Numbered from the stretch's first letter, positions 11,615 to 24,972 are shown. The stretch: 64,000 nt of DNA from Neoarius graeffei (GCF_027579695.1 NC_083574.1:60338559-60402558), one strand, 5' to 3'. The notes: a model not told the origin generated them from the sequence alone. Made by a program: numbers and translations.

Positions 11615-12838
11615 GAGAGGAGAAAAGATATTAAACTATTCCTGGCAAGGTGGCTAGAACTAAGAAACACTGCGAGACGAGACTTGTTGACGCAGGTCTT
11701 TAGCACAAAATGGTGACCATGGCTGTAATTATTCGTCTTTATTATTACTGTCTTAGACTTTGCATTACTGTACTTCTTGTTGTTTAAAAACTTCTCTGGT
11801 GTTTAAGCCCTTTCATAAGGTGAGCCAGTGTGTTACTGAATGGAAACCTTCAAAATATGCAGTGCATATTTGCACGGGAGAAGAGCACGGATCCCCTGCT
11901 GACTTTCACTCTGACCTGAATATTTAAAAAGTCATCAGCTACAGCTGAAAATGAAAAAGCTACTTACAGTCCAAAACCGTCAGGGATGTTTTTAGAATGA
12001 ATAAAAGAATATTGTTTTAATATGCATGTTGTTTCTATTTTGTCAGTTTGCCTTGTTAAAGTTGGATGGTAATCGCATCTCTTGTGCTGTAAATGTTTGA
12101 CAATAAATCAAATCATCTGGGTTTTTTTTTCTGTAAAAATCATTTGGCTGCCTTTTTTTTCCCCCCCGTCTAAAATCAACCTGCTCTTATTTAGGTTTAT
12201 CTTACTAAGTAATTACTCTGGCCTGTTCTCAAAGGAAAGGGCCGTGTCATAATAGTTGCCTCAGACTGTTTCATCATACATGCCATATACAACAGATGCC
12301 CCGCCTCGTGTGCTCTGTGCCTGCTCAGCACCCCAAAACAAATTCTCGTCAAGAGGATTTCTCACTCTTTTTTTTTTCTCCATTGCAACATATCCGTCTA
12401 TCATCCAAGCTCCACTTTTTTATACCATGTTCATGTTCTTCCTTTAGATTTGGCGTTACACGTACCAGGCTTTATTTACTCAGGAGCTCAGAGCAGCTTT
12501 ACCAGTTTAGCCCTGGAAATGTTTTTAGATGCTAAATGCTTAGATTCAGACTCTGACCTCAATATCACTTATTATAGATGTTGTATCGCATGATAAATCA
12601 GCCTATCATGTGGAAGCAAAACAACACGCATCTAGTTAACAACAGTTTTGTGGGCAGGAACAGGTTGCTGATTGAGATCAGACAAAAATGGCAAGAATGA
12701 TGCAAGCCAACAGGAAATCTACATCTGCTCAAATAACCACACTTTCATAACCAGAATCGGGGGGGAGCATTTCGAAGCACATAACATGCCAACCCTTGAG
12801 CCAAATGGGCTCCAATAGCAGAAACCCACATCAGGTTC
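11247..12838. other. no recognisable gene; possible distal 3' UTR
   Basis: Mostly unique AT-rich sequence with a (GT)n run at 11582-11610. AATAAA occurs at 12102-12107. The upstream gene may once have ended here, before Tc1 element 2 inserted. Open frames at 12256-12535 lack motifs. Confidence 0.35.
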
Positions 12839-13925
12839 CAGGGTTCTCCACTTTTCAAAAATAAAAGGTGGTGGCAGGGGTTTGGGGGCCGCCTAGGCCC
12901 CCAACAGGGTCCAGGGCGGAGCCCCGGTGGGAGGCCAAGGGGACGAAGTCCCCCTGAAGCTGATGGACTTTGGGCTTTTTTGACAGTGAAACTGGCCAAT
13001 AAATGGATAGGAAATGCTAAATCATTGTTAAAATCATTTTACAAAAAATTACTACACATATCTTTGTCAATGTGAGACTCATTTGACATTTCAGTTGAGA
13101 CTGATGCACCTGTTGCATCAGTGAATTAATTATATTTTTTTCCGTGTGTGAAAAATAAATGAACTTCCATACATAAACAAAATACCCAATTACAATAAAT
13201 GCATACATTTTTTACAATACACATAATTGGGTGAAACCACTCTAATCCATGTACGAGCTGGTGCGCGTGCCCGAGACTGGTACTACAAAGCCACCCCGGC
13301 CTCCATAGTTCGGGTCCTTTGACCCAGGAACCTGGAAGTCCTGCAGTAAACAACCACAGTGAAGCAATGGGAAAATGCAGCTCTTGCATACACAATCACA
13401 GATACGTAAAATAAAAGACCTGAACTTTAACTAATGTGTGTGTGCTGTTATATGATTACTGTAATTGTGTATGGTCAGAAAAGACGATAGATGAGCGTAC
13501 CCATTGCACAATAACGCTACAAGCGTGTGCACCCGAAAAGTTATTTAGCTGCTGGCGAGCCACAGCTTGTAGCTTCCAGCGTTACTATGTGTCAGTATAG
13601 TGTAATGTGGTGCGGTGTAGTGTAACGCAGGGATAGACCTCAATCTGCACAGCTCTGGGTCACAATCTGTATGCAGCTGGCCAGATGTTTTTCGACTGCA
13701 ATTGCGTGGCCACTTCAAGTAGCCCTGTGTGCATTCGTTTAATGGTGTTCTGCATGTTAAATAGTTACAAAATTATAATAAAGCCAATACTTAATGATTT
13801 ATTTGGTGTATACTTATGAAGTTATTTGGGGGGGGGGGGGGGGGGGGGTTGGCCAAGGGAAGGGTGGCGGGCCAGAATTATAACGTGGTAGTGCGCCACT
13901 TTAAAAGTGCCAGTGGAGAACACTG
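12839..13925. mobile_element. hAT-like non-autonomous element
   Basis: Left end CAGGGTTCTCCAC at 12839, right end GTGGAGAACACTG at 13925. The flanks can be read as aggttcca (12833-12840) and gggttcca (13925-13932), 7 of 8 matching, although these overlap the terminal bases. It has a GC-rich left subterminal block resembling that at 2296-2385 and a run of 21 G. Confidence 0.6.
13828..13848. repeat. (G)21 homopolymer
   Basis: Uninterrupted run of 21 G within the hAT-like element. Confidence 0.9.
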
Positions 13926-14181
13926 GGTTCCACTCTGAGGCTACAGTGGGCAAAGGCTCAGTAAAACAGGATTGTTAAAGGAAAATCATCACCTCGCCTT
14001 TTTCTAATCTGTTGTGCATTTTGAGATGCTGTTCTTCTCATCATGGTTGCAAAGAGTGTTCTGGCCATTCTCCTCTGACCTCTGCCATCAACAAGCTGTC
14101 TCAGCCTGCAGGAACCACCGATCACTGGATGGTAAATAGCGTAAACTGCAGAAACTGTTATGCATGGAAAAGCTCAGATCA

Positions 14182-14563
14182 GGGCGGCACGGTGGTGTAG
14201 TGGTTAGCGCTGTCGCCTCACAGCAAGAAGGTCCTGGGTTCGAGCCCCGGGGCCGGCGAGGGCCTTTCTGTGTGGAGTTTGCATGTTCTCTCCGTGTCCG
14301 TGTGGGTTTCCTCCGGGTGCTCCGGTTTCCCCCACAGTCCAAAGACATGCAGGTTAGGTTAACTGGTGACTCTAAATTGACCGTAGGTGTGAATGTGAGT
14401 GCGAATGGTTGTCTGTGTCTATGTGTCAGCCCTGTGATGACCTGGCGACTTGTCCAGGGTGTACCCTGCCTTTCGCCCGTAGTCAGCTGGGATAGGCTCC
14501 AGCTTGCCTGCGACCCTGTAGAACAGGATAAAGCGGCTAGAGATAATGAGATAATGAGATGAG
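14182..14563 (+). mobile_element. SINE family A, full length
   Basis: Exact 12-bp target duplication aagctcagatca at 14170-14181 and 14564-14575. The perfect duplication suggests a young insertion. Confidence 0.94.
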
Positions 14564-14575
14564 AAGCTCAGATCA

Positions 14576-15547
14576 GCAGCTTCTGAAATACTTAAACCAG
14601 CTCCCATGGTACCAACAACCATTCCATGGTGAAAGTCATTGAGATCACATTTCCCCCATTTGAATATTTGACGTGAGCATCTGAACTGCAGCTCTCGACT
14701 CGTTTCTTCATGATTTTATGCAGCACGCTGCTAAAACATGACTGAGTGGATAATTGCAGCAATGTGCAGGTGAACACGTGTTCTTAATAAAATGGCTGGT
14801 GAGTGCATAAATTAATTCAAGAGTGAAATTACCTCTTTATTCTCAAAAACCGAGGCTTTTTGCGAGATATCCTATTTTCCCTCCTCTGTAATGCACATGG
14901 CTATATTTTGGTTGGTCTTTTCATTTTGTTTGCTCCAGCAATCTTCTGATATCTGTAGATGTATCAGTAACATTTCACTGGAAAATAACTTCTGTTTATA
15001 AAGTGTCTCCCTTCTACTGCATTACTGAGTGGGCATTAGGATTGTTTATTTCCATTCAATGGGGCCCAGTTGGAGACACAGTTTCATTTTATCTCCTTGT
15101 TTATGTAATTGCATCCCCGGCACAGTGCTGTGAACATCTGTCTCTCTTGCCCTTCCCTCCACATGTCTTAGCAGAGATTATTTTTTCTGTAGGAGTGGAT
15201 GTATGATGTATGTGCTATATGTGAAACCACAAGCTATTTTAATGCCTGTGGTGCAGGTGTGTGTTCTCTGTGCAGGTGGAGTGTTATGTACATCAACCCA
15301 CCCACCCACACACCCACGATGACTCTCTTCTCCCACTGCTGCTCAGTAGCTTGCACTCAAAATGGCCTCCTACTGAGGAGAAGAGAGATCGGAGATCATT
15401 TTGACACCTACTCCAACACCTTTTGCATACACATATAACAACAGAACACAAAAATAAAACTGTGAATCACACACATCTTTGTCACATAAGGCAGCCATGC
15501 TTGTACTTATTTGTAGACTTTTACAGCTACAGCTACATCTTCATTTC
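14576..15547. other. no recognisable gene
   Basis: Apparently unique sequence; no exon with credible splice sites or motif was found. Confidence 0.4.
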
Positions 15548-16869
15548 CAGTATCTTGCAAAAGTATCCATCCCCCTTGGTGTTTGTCCTGTTTTGTTGCA
15601 TTACAAGCTGGAATTAAAATGGATTTCTGGAGGGTTAGCACCATTTGATTTACACAATATGCCTACCACTATCGGTGCAAATTGTTTTATTGTGGCACAA
15701 TAATTAAGATGAAAAAACAAACCTGGAGTGTGCATAGGTATGCACTCCCTTTCGTATGAAACCCCTAAATAAGAGCTGCTCCATAAGTCACATAATTAGT
15801 TGATTAAGATCTGCCTGTGTGCAATCAAAGTGTTACATGATGTCTGTATAAATCAACCTGTTCTGGAAGGACCCTGACTCTGCAAGCAACATGAAAACCA
15901 AGGAGCCTCCAAACAGGTCAGAGACAAAGTTGTGGAGAAGTATAGATCAGGGTTGGGTTATAAAAAATATCCCAAACTTTGAATATCCCAGGGAGCGCCA
16001 TTAAATCCATTATAGCAAAATGGGAAGAATATGGCACCACTACGAACCTGACAAGAGAAGGCCGCCCACCAAAACTCACAGACCGGGCAAGGAGGGCATT
16101 AATCAGACATGCAACAAAGACACCAAAGATAACACTGAAGGAGCTGCAAAGATCCACAGCGGAGATGGGAGAATCTGTCCATAGGACCACTTTAAGCCGT
16201 ACACTCCACAGAGTGGGGCTTTATGGAAGAGTGGCCAGAAAAAAAGTCATTGCTTAAGAAAACACGTTTGGCGTTTGCCCAACAGCATGTGGCAGACTCC
16301 TCAAACACATGGAAGAAGATTCTCTGGTAAAATGAGACTAAAATTGATCTTTGTGGCCATCATGGGAAATGCCATGTGTGGCACAAACCCAACACCCTGA
16401 GAACACCATTCCTACAGTGAAGCATGGTGGTGGCAGCATCATGCTGTGTGGATATTTTCGTCTGCAGGGACAGGAAAGCTGGTCAGGACTGAAGGGAAAA
16501 TGGATGGCACTAAATACAGGGCAATTCTGGAGGAAATCCTAGTGGCTAGATGTGCTAAGCTAATAGAGACATACCCCCAAGAGACTTGTAGCTCTAATTG
16601 CAGCAAAAGGTGGCTCTACCGTACAAAGTATTGACTTTTTTGGGGGGTGGGGTGGGGGGTGAATACTAATGCATATTCCAGATTTCTTTTTTTTTTTGTC
16701 TTAATTATCGTTTGTGTCACAATAAAACTACAATTTTCCACTTTAAAGTGGCAGGCATGTTGTATAAATCAAATGGTGCTAACCCTCCAAAAATCCATTT
16801 TAATTCCAGCTTGTGATGCAACAAAACAGGACAAACACCAAGGGGGATGAATACGTTTGCAAGACACTG
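15548..16869 (+). mobile_element. Tc1/mariner element 3, internally deleted
   Basis: Same family as element 2. Arms read cttgcaaaagtatccatccc at left and cgtttgcaagacactg at right. At about 1.3 kb it is shorter than a normal copy because the catalytic core is missing. Confidence 0.85.
15979..16634 (+). pseudogene. Tc1 transposase lacking most of the catalytic core
   Basis: The helix-turn-helix (IKSIIAKWEEYGTTTNLTRE) and linker are readable at 15979-16257. The next frames carry [10 protein letters not shown] and then [20 protein letters not shown], which runs straight into [12 protein letters not shown]. Compared with element 2, about 80 codons have been lost at that join, including QQDNDPKHT and NPIENLW. 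The second Asp and the Glu of the DDE triad are therefore absent, and several frameshifts and stops are also present. Confidence 0.85.
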
Positions 16870-17219
16870 TACAGCTACAGCCTCATCATTATTCAAGCTT
16901 GCTTTGCATTCCTCTCGTATTCTTAAACTCATTTCATCAATACACATATCCACACACCACATGGTTTTCTGTGCACTAGATACAAAACACAGAAGAAATA
17001 ATTGTGCTCTGGGATTATTTCATCGCATTAAAGTTGAGGAAGCTTAAAATATGACAATAAAAAGCACATTTGTGATAAAACTGGCCAGAATTCGAGCGGG
17101 AAACTTGTGGCTCTTGAAGCCATGAAAAGGTTTTATCATTGTAATCCTCTGCCTTGTTGAAGTGTCTTGACCATTTCCAATGTAATGTGCTCTTGGACTT
17201 CAGGACTTTCATATATCAT

Positions 17220-17602
17220 CTCATCTAATCTCATCTCATTATCTGTAGCCGCTTTATCCTGTTCTACAGGGTCGCAGGCAAGCTGGAGCCTATCCCAGCT
17301 GACTACTGGCGAAAGGCGGGGAACACCCTGGACAAGTCGCCAGGTCATCACAGGGCTGACACATAGACACAGACAACCATTCACACTCACATTCACACCT
17401 ACGGTCAATTTAGAGTCACCAGTTAACCTAACCTGCATGTCTTTGGACTGTGGGGGAAACCGGAGCACCCGGAGGAAACCCACGTGGACACGGGGAGAAC
17501 ATGCAAATTCCGCACAGAAAGGCCCTCGCCAGCCACAGGGCTCGAACCCGGACCTTCTTGCTGTGAGGTGACAGTGCTAACCACTACACCACCGTGCCGC
17601 CC
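17220..17602 (-). mobile_element. SINE family A, full length
   Basis: Exact 14-bp target duplication ctttcatatatcat at 17206-17219 and 17603-17616. Confidence 0.94.
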
Positions 17603-17616
17603 CTTTCATATATCAT

Positions 17617-18552
17617 CTTTCATATATTCTTAATTTATTCTTAATCGATAATGAAATTCTTGCTGACAGTTTATTATCTTATCAGAGTCATTGATTATTT
17701 GTAGCTGATCTGCTCTCCATGGACACTTCTCTGAGGAGACCCTCTCTTATTCAAGGCTTTACATTCACATTTTCCCAACCCCCTCCAAGCAACACTTTGT
17801 CTCTTGTGCATGTTTGTTGCTTTTGCTTTGGGTATTGACTGCAGCCTTGATTTTTATTTACTTTAATCATCATCATCATTCTAATTATTATTATTATCAT
17901 CCTCCTCCACCTTCTTCTCCTCCTCCACCTTCTTCTTTTTCTTTCCCACCTCCTTCAATTTTATACCTTTCCTTTTCCTTCCCTGACTCTCTTCTTTTTC
18001 GAATCCAGCCCATTTTGTCAAGTAGTATCACAACTGAAGAATCAGGAGGAGTATGCTTGGTTCTATGAAAATGCATATAGAAATTGGAGTCATATAGTCA
18101 ACACTGTGAACTGTATCTAGTGTGCATCACACTGGATTTACAGAGTAGGATCAATTTGACAGAGTGACACAGAAATTCAGTTCTGCCAGAGTGAAATGCT
18201 CAGATTTAGACACACATTCCCTGTCTACAGTGATTTGAATAAAAGCAGGCTTGTAGGCTGTAGGTAGCCGGGCAGGAAGCCTGATGTATATTTGGCACAG
18301 ACATTACCTCCAGGCATGTGTATCTGTCTGTCATGAGGGCATGGCTTCAAATGAGAGCTGGAACCACAGAAATAGACAGCAGTGTAGAGAGGAGGATAAT
18401 TATAAACAATCGCCATAAAGAGAGCCTCAAATAACACTAGGGTAAAATGTTCCAAATACCAATAATCTTGTGGCTGCTGCTGGATAAAAGACTCATCCGA
18501 GTTGTACTCGTGCAGTAGACATCTGTTAGAAGCACCTTTGTTTCAAAACCAG
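17617..18552. other. no recognisable gene; pyrimidine-rich tract
   Basis: Contains an ATC repeat and a (TCC/TTC)-rich stretch at about 17868-17990. No supported exon. Confidence 0.45.
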
Positions 18553-18740
18553 ATTACATTACAGGCATTTAGCAGACACTGTTATCCAGAGTGATGTACA
18601 ACATACCCAGAGCAGCCAGGGGTTAGGTGCCTTGATCAAGGGCACTTCAGTCATTCCTGCTGGTCCAGGGACTCAAACCAGCAACCTTTTCATCCCAAAG
18701 CTCCTTCTCTAACCTTCAGGCCATGGTTTCACCAGCTATC
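18553..18740 (-). mobile_element. SINE-like element, family B
   Basis: Contains the block acattacaggcatttagcag, cccagagcagcc and, on the minus strand, a tRNA-like head with a B-box-like GGTTTGAGTCC. It resembles a dispersed fish SINE type distinct from family A. Boundaries are approximate. Confidence 0.5.
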
Positions 18741-19417
18741 TAGTGTGTGTCACACACAGATGAAGTATGAAAGGAAATTTACTGAACATGGGCTATATGG
18801 TGTTCTCCCTTCTTGGGTTTTCTGACAACTGGAATTCTGTTGCAGGAATTTCTCTAAATTAGTGTCCTCCATCACTTTGCCCTTCATATGACCTAAAACA
18901 AAACCAAATGTGTTTTCTTGCAGCCAATACATCAATCCAGGCTCCACACCAGGGATGTCCATTTCCTTTCTGGGAGCAAGGAACCATTTTGCTGCGTTTG
19001 GTACCAACACATCTGAGTCTAATTATCAGATGCTACTGAAGTTTTTGATTAGCTGGATCATATGTGTTAGATTAGGTCTGGAACTATACTCTTCAGGGTG
19101 GAAGAGCTCCAGGAATAGGTTTGTTCACCTCCTGCTAGTTCACTCAATGATAGTTCATCTCCTGCAGTTCTGCACTACTGCAGGGTTTAGTTCTAAGACA
19201 GCATCAACACACCTGTACCTAATATTCACAGGCTCTCCTGTGCTTTAATGGGCTGTACTTGTGGCACTCCAGAAGCATTTCCAGCATCTGTTTTACACCC
19301 TCACTACACGAACAGGCTACATTATCCCCCCCAAGTTCCCAAGTTCTCTGCTACTGGCACACTTCACCCCTTGAAGTGAAATGTAAGTTCAAACTCCTTT
19401 TCCTTTCAAAAGAAATA
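18741..19417. other. unclassified repeat-like sequence
   Basis: The stretch 18940-19150 contains a motif common in fish repeats (agctggatcatatgtgttag, ctccaggaatagg). No ends or coding frame are clear. Confidence 0.3.
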
Positions 19418-19752
19418 CAACCCCAATTCCAAAAAAGTTGTGACACTGTGACACTATGCAAAACATAAACAAAAACAGAATGCAATGATTTGCAAATCAT
19501 GGAAACCTGACATTTTATTGAAAATGGTACAGAGACAACATATCAAATACTGAAACTGAGAAATTTTATTATTTTAAAAAAATATGCTCATTTTGAATTT
19601 AATGCCAGCAACATGTTGACTGCTATGTTGCATCACCTCTACCTTTAACAACACTGTAAACATTTGGGAACTGAGGAGACCAGCTGCTGTAGTTTTGAAA
19701 GTGAAATGTTGTCCCATCCTTGTTTGATATACAATTTCAGTTGTTCAACAGT

Positions 19753-20170
19753 TCAGGGTCTCCTTTGTAGTATTTTGCAATTCATAATGCACCAAACGTT
19801 TTCAGTGGGAGACAGGTCTGGACTGCAGGCAGGCCAGTTTAGCACCTGGACTCTTTTACTACAGAGCCATGCAGTTTTAATATGTGCAGAATGCGGTTTG
19901 GGATTGTCTTGCTGAAATAAACAAAGGCCTTCCCTGAAAAAGATGTTGTCTCGATGGCAGCATATTGGTCTGAAACGTCTATATATCATTCAGCATTAAT
20001 GATGCCTTCCCAGATGTCCAAGCTACCCATGCCATGTTCACTAATGCACCCTCATGCCATCATAGATGCTGGCTATTGAACTGTGCACTGATAACAAGCC
20101 GGATGGATCCTCTCTTCTTTAGCCTGGAGGATGCAGTGTCCATGATTTCCAAAAAAAAAAAAAAATCGAG
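19753..20170 (-). pseudogene. decayed Tc1-type transposase
   Basis: At 19753-19989 the frame gives LCLFQQDNPKPHSA and VLNWPACSPDLSPTENVW, the second Asp and the Glu of a Tc1-like catalytic core. Further upstream on the minus strand (20073-20170), FFFGNHGHCILQAKEE corresponds to the segment after the first Asp. Frameshifts and a poly-A run (20150-20165) break the gene. Confidence 0.7.
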
Positions 20171-20693
20171 TTGTCAGACCTTGGGACAATTTTCCACTTC
20201 GCCTCAGCCCATCGTAAAAGAGCTCGGGCCCAGAGAAGGCGGCGGTGTTTCTGGATATTTTTATATCTGGTTTTAACTTGCATTTGTGGCTGTAGTAATG
20301 AACTATTTTCACAGACGATGGTTTTCTGAAGTGTTCCTGAGCCCATACAGTGATTTCCACTACAGACACATGTCTGCTTTTAATGCAGTGTCGCCTGAGG
20401 GCCTGAAGATCACAAGCATCCAGTGTCAGTTTTCAGCCTTGTCTCTTGCATACAGAGATTTCTTCAGATTCTCTGAATCTTTTCATGGTATTATGTACCA
20501 CAGATGATGTGATCCCCAAATTCTTTGCAATTTTACATCGAGGAACGTTATTGTTAAATTTTTGGACTGTTATCCAATATCCAATCGTTTTATTGACCTA
20601 CTGCCAATAAACATAATTAGGTTTTTTTTAAATATTACAGAACTTTTCCAGGGTTTTTACCAAGTATTGCCCCTGTCCCAACTTTCTTGAAGC

Positions 20694-21798
20694 ATGTTTA
20701 TGGCACTAAATCCGTTACTTCTCAGCAAACTTCAGAGTTATGGAGTCTCAGGCTCACTACTGCAGTGGTTTCAGAGTTATCTGTGTAACAGACAGCAGCG
20801 TGTTGTCTTAAATGGAACATTCTCTGACTGGTTACCTGTGACATCTGGTGTTCCACAAGGCTCCATACTTGGACCACTACCGTTCCTTGTCTACACCAAT
20901 GATATGCCAAACTATCTTCAAGGTGATTCTAAGCTTGCCCTTTTCGCCGATGATTCGAAGCTTTATCAAGTCATAGATTCAAGATCCTGTCAACAATCTC
21001 TCCAAGACAACATTGATTGTGTTCACCGCTGGAGTGTTGACTCCAAAATGACATTCAACATATCTAAATGTAAAGTCTTGCACATGTCAAAGAAAAGATC
21101 TGAAGTCGACACCAACTATTACCATCTTGGTAACCAGGACCTCCAGCAAGCTAACCACATCAAAGATCTGGGAGTCACTGTTGCGAATGATATGACGTGG
21201 GGTAAACATATCGAATACATGTGCCAAGGCCAATAAGACACTCGGCCTCATAAAAAGAATCTGTGGGAGAGACATCACTGACATAAGAACAAGGAAACTT
21301 CTATTTTGCTCGTTGGTGAGGCCCAAGCTAGAGTATGCCTCCTGTGTCTGGTCGCCATACACTGCAAAACATCGCAGGCTGATCAAGAACGTACAACGTA
21401 GAGCTACCAAGTTCATCTTGAACTATCCTGAAGACAAGACATACACTGAGAGGCTCATCTACCTCGAATTGCAGCCACTGGAACACAGAAGAGAGATGAC
21501 TGACCTGGTCATGCTGTACAAGATAAGGAATGGGTCTACAGAAACTGAACTTAAACAGTATCTTCTTCCAGTCACATCAATCTACAAGACACGTAACTTT
21601 GACAAGAACAACCTCGTCCAACTTACAGCATGCCATAAGCAGACTTACTATAGGGCTTCATATCTGCCAAGAACTATAGAACTATGGAACAACCTACCAA
21701 CTGAGCTGAAAACCACGCCAATGTCCTTAGCGAAATTCAAAAAACTAATTTCTGAACACTATCACCAGAGGTTATCATCTTATCAGCCACCTCAGTGA
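20694..21798 (+). pseudogene. LINE reverse transcriptase, C-terminal part, one frameshift
   Basis: The first frame (20694-21236) carries SGVPQGSILGP and the catalytic box ALFADDSKLY, where FADD supplies the metal-binding aspartates of reverse transcriptase. The thumb follows (WSVDSKMTFNISKCKVLHMS). A frameshift near 21230 leads into the second frame (21313-21798) with VRPKLEYASCVWSPYTAKH and IELWNNLPTELK, typical of CR1/L2/Jockey-type C-termini. The endonuclease and N-terminal RT are missing. Apart from the one shift the frame is well preserved, suggesting a fairly recent insertion. Confidence 0.85.
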
Positions 21799-22331
21799 CT
21801 CATTATATAATGAATTAGTCTAGTATTTTTGATAAGATATTTAATGTTATAACTTTTAGACCATTCCACTTTTGCTATTTCAGATTTTTTTAACACGAAA
21901 CAGTTTTAAAAAGTCTAATGTCCTTGGTGAAATTCAAAAAAATAATTTCTGAATACTATCACCAGATATTATCATCCTATCAGCCACCTAAGTTACTCAT
22001 TATACAATGAATAAGTCCAGTATTATTTGATAAAATATTTAATGTTATAACTTTTAGACCATTTCACTACTCTTGCTATTTCATATTGATTTTAACATAA
22101 CGTAAAATAGTTCTAAGAAGTATTTCCTGTATTTTTCAATGCTATTACAATAGGGTAAGGTTGTCAATTGGGATGCAAGTCCTGTATCCTCCTCTTGTCA
22201 CGCTTTTATCATAAATAACCCTGATTTATTTTGTCTCTATATAACTATATTTAGCTCACTTAATATATTATATATTATTATACCTTAAGTTGTAAATAGT
22301 GACGAATAAATTAAACTAAACTAAACTAAAT
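20697..22331 (+). mobile_element. non-LTR retrotransposon (CR1/L2/Jockey-like), 5'-truncated
   Basis: Begins abruptly inside RT coding sequence and ends in gacgaataaattaaactaaactaaa, a short-repeat 3' tail. The flanking Tc1 sequence reads through across it. A partial 3' UTR duplication (cacctcagtgactcattata and cacctaagttactcattata, at about 21790 and 21985) is present. Confidence 0.75.
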
Positions 22332-22503
22332 TCAAAATGAACATATATTATTTCAGAAAATAATAAGATTTCTCAGGTTCCACATTTGATATGTTGTCTT
22401 TGTGCTATTTTCAGTGAAATATAGGGTTTGCATGATTTGCAAGTCTTCACATTCTGTTTTTATTTATTTACAGTGTCCCAACTGTTTTGAAATTGGGGTT
22501 GTA

Positions 22504-23250
22504 CTATTTCATCATGCATACGTATTTGGTTTCACAGAACTTTGTCTTTATCCTCATAATTTGTTCCTGATGCATCTTTGCTGATTGGCGTTGTTTTTTT
22601 ATTCTCCCCTGACAGTGACATAGCCAAATGCCATAGCTCTTTTACGAAAGGGGGGAAAAAGTTGCTGAACTTTTGTGGAAGATGTAGACAAAATAATTAT
22701 TTTCTGTTTTAAGTGATCGGTACAGTTTAAGTCTCTTAATCTTCTGCTCAGAAAGTGTCTGGGCAACATCACTGTTGTAGAGTCACAGTTCTTTGCTGAA
22801 GGTGAAAACATTCATCTTTTCACTATTGTCCAGCAGAAACCCCACTGTTCTATTCTCTTGTCTGCAGTAAAGCTGATGGGCCAGCGTGAAATATGGTGCC
22901 TTCAATGGAAGAACAGAGATGGTATTCTCACTAAATGCCAGTGAACAACATTACTCACACAGCACTCAAAAGACCTTTAGTGTTGTTGGATATGATGTGC
23001 TCAGAGGATTTAACACTATGACTCAAGGTAATCAATACTTTTTTACTAGTAGCCAAAATACCAAGTGTAAAAGCACCCTAACTGTTGTGAAAAAGAAGAA
23101 TCAGTATGATGCTGAATAACTTTTTCCATTAAAGTCTTGACTTGAGAAACACATACAGTGATTTCTATGAAATTGAGATCATGGCTGTACATGGATTGAG
23201 CCTACAGTAGCTAAGCCATCACGTGTGGCTTCATCGCATATACAAGTTCC
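22504..23250. other. no recognisable gene
   Basis: A 77-codon frame at 22886-23119 follows a tctgcag acceptor-like site, but it starts at GTG, has an in-frame stop just upstream and matches no family I know. Confidence 0.35.
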
Positions 23251-23608
23251 ATCCATCCATTATCCATAACTGCTTATCCTGTGCAGGGTCGTGGGCAAGC
23301 TGGAGCCTATCCCAGCTGACTATGGGCTACACCCTGGACAAGTCACCAGATCATCGCAAGGCTGACACATAGAAACACACAACCATTCACACTCACATTC
23401 ACACCTACGGTCAATTTAGAGCCACCAATTAACCCAACTTGCATGGCTTTGGACTGTGGGGGAAACCGGAGCTCCCGGAGGAAACCCACACAGACACGGG
23501 GAGAACATGCAAACTCCACACAGAAAGGCCCCCGTTGGCCACTGGGCTCAAACCAGAACCTTTTTGCTGTGAGGCGACAGTGCTAACCACTACACCACCA
23601 TGACGTCC
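23251..23608 (-). mobile_element. SINE family A, variant with (GGAT)n tail
   Basis: Body as in family A, but the tail is (GGAT)n rather than (GAGAT)n and the sequence is more diverged. Flanks tacaagttcc and tataagttcc indicate an aged target duplication. Confidence 0.88.
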
Positions 23609-24595
23609 TATATAAGTTCCTATTTGTCCTATTTGAAAACACCAAATCTGGGTTTTAAGCCAAGATGTCTTCCATTATCATACTGCTTTTCCAGTGAGAG
23701 AATAGATTAGGAATGTTTAAGCGTAATGTTCCATATAACAAATGTAAAGACCAGTTATGCCTTCACTCAGAAAAAAAGAATCCTCAAGGGTTCTTTGACT
23801 AGTTAAGGGTTCTTTGCTTCCTAAAGCAATCAAGATCACAAATAATGTGTACTAAACTTTCCTGTGTAATCATCGTCATCATCATCATCATTGGCATTTT
23901 GTTGAGTCGAGGATGTTTCCAAAGTTTCTGCATTAATGTTGTTGATGTTTTCATTTTTCATGACTGTACCTTCTGATATTTAAGATGAATCATTGGTGAC
24001 AGAATCGACATTGAAGCTTGTGGGACAAGAACATTGTTGAGCTCTTTCCTTTCCACAGTACATTGAAAACAGAGTGGGCACAAATGCACAGCCTTGTTTA
24101 ACACCACTGGTGATGTCAAATTTGGGAGAAAATACACCTTGGTAGGACACTCAAACTTTCATGCCATCATGAAGTGATTGAACCATTTGGTTGAAATGGT
24201 CTTGGCATCTAAATTTTTTGAGTACCTTCCATAAGATAGGTCTCGGCAGACCTTCTATGATCTGGTTAAAGAAGACCATATCATAGAAGATGAAAAAATT
24301 GGTTTCTGTTATTCACTTGTCTTTTCTTGAAGTTGTCTGGCAACAAAATTCATATCGTCATGCCTTGTTGAGGATAAAAACCACATTGGGATTCTGGAAA
24401 GATTTGTTCAGATAGTTAGATGAGCCGATTCAGCAGTATTTGAGACAGAATCTTACCAGCTGATAACAGAGAGCCTGTTGTAGTTTTTATATTTTCCACA
24501 GTCACCTTTTTTGAACATGATCAAAATATTTTCATCTTTGAAGTTGCTAGGAACAGATCCTCATTCCCAAATTTGTAGTATCATTTCCCCCATCC

Positions 24596-24972
24596 GGGCG
24601 GCACGGTGGTGTAGTGGTTAGCGCTGTCGCCTCACAGCAAGAAGGTCCTGGGTTCAAGCCCCGGGGCCGGTGAGGGCCTTTCTGTGCGGAGTTTGCATGT
24701 TCTCCCCGTGTCCGCGTGGGTTTCCTCCGGGTGCTCCGGTTTCCCCCACAGTCCAAAGACATGCAGGTTAGGTTAACTGGTGACTCTAAATTGACCGTAG
24801 GTGTGAATGTGAGTGTGAATGGTTGTCTGTGTCTATGTGTCAGCCCTGTGATGACCTGGCGACTTGTCCAGGGTGTACCCCGCCTTTCGCCCGTAGTCAG
24901 CTGGGATAGGCTCCAGCTTGCCTGCGACCCTGTAGAAGGATAAAGCGGCTAGAGATAATGAGATGAGATGAG
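24596..24972 (+). mobile_element. SINE family A, full length, inside the LINE
   Basis: Exact 13-bp target duplication atttcccccatcc at 24583-24595 and 24973-24985. Confidence 0.94.

Larger units (their letters stand above)
19418..22501 (-). mobile_element. Tc1/mariner-type element split by a LINE
   Basis: Ends read CAACCCCAATTCCAAAA at 19418 and the inverse TTTGAAATTGGGGTTG ending at 22501, flanked by TA on both sides (19416-19417, 22502-22503). Long arms share atgatttgcaaatc-like stretches. The transposase is decayed, and a LINE fragment of about 1.6 kb interrupts it. Confidence 0.8.

Noticed and set aside
22886..23119. Possible exon after tctgcag
   Set aside because: Starts at GTG with an in-frame stop just upstream, no good donor, no recognised family.
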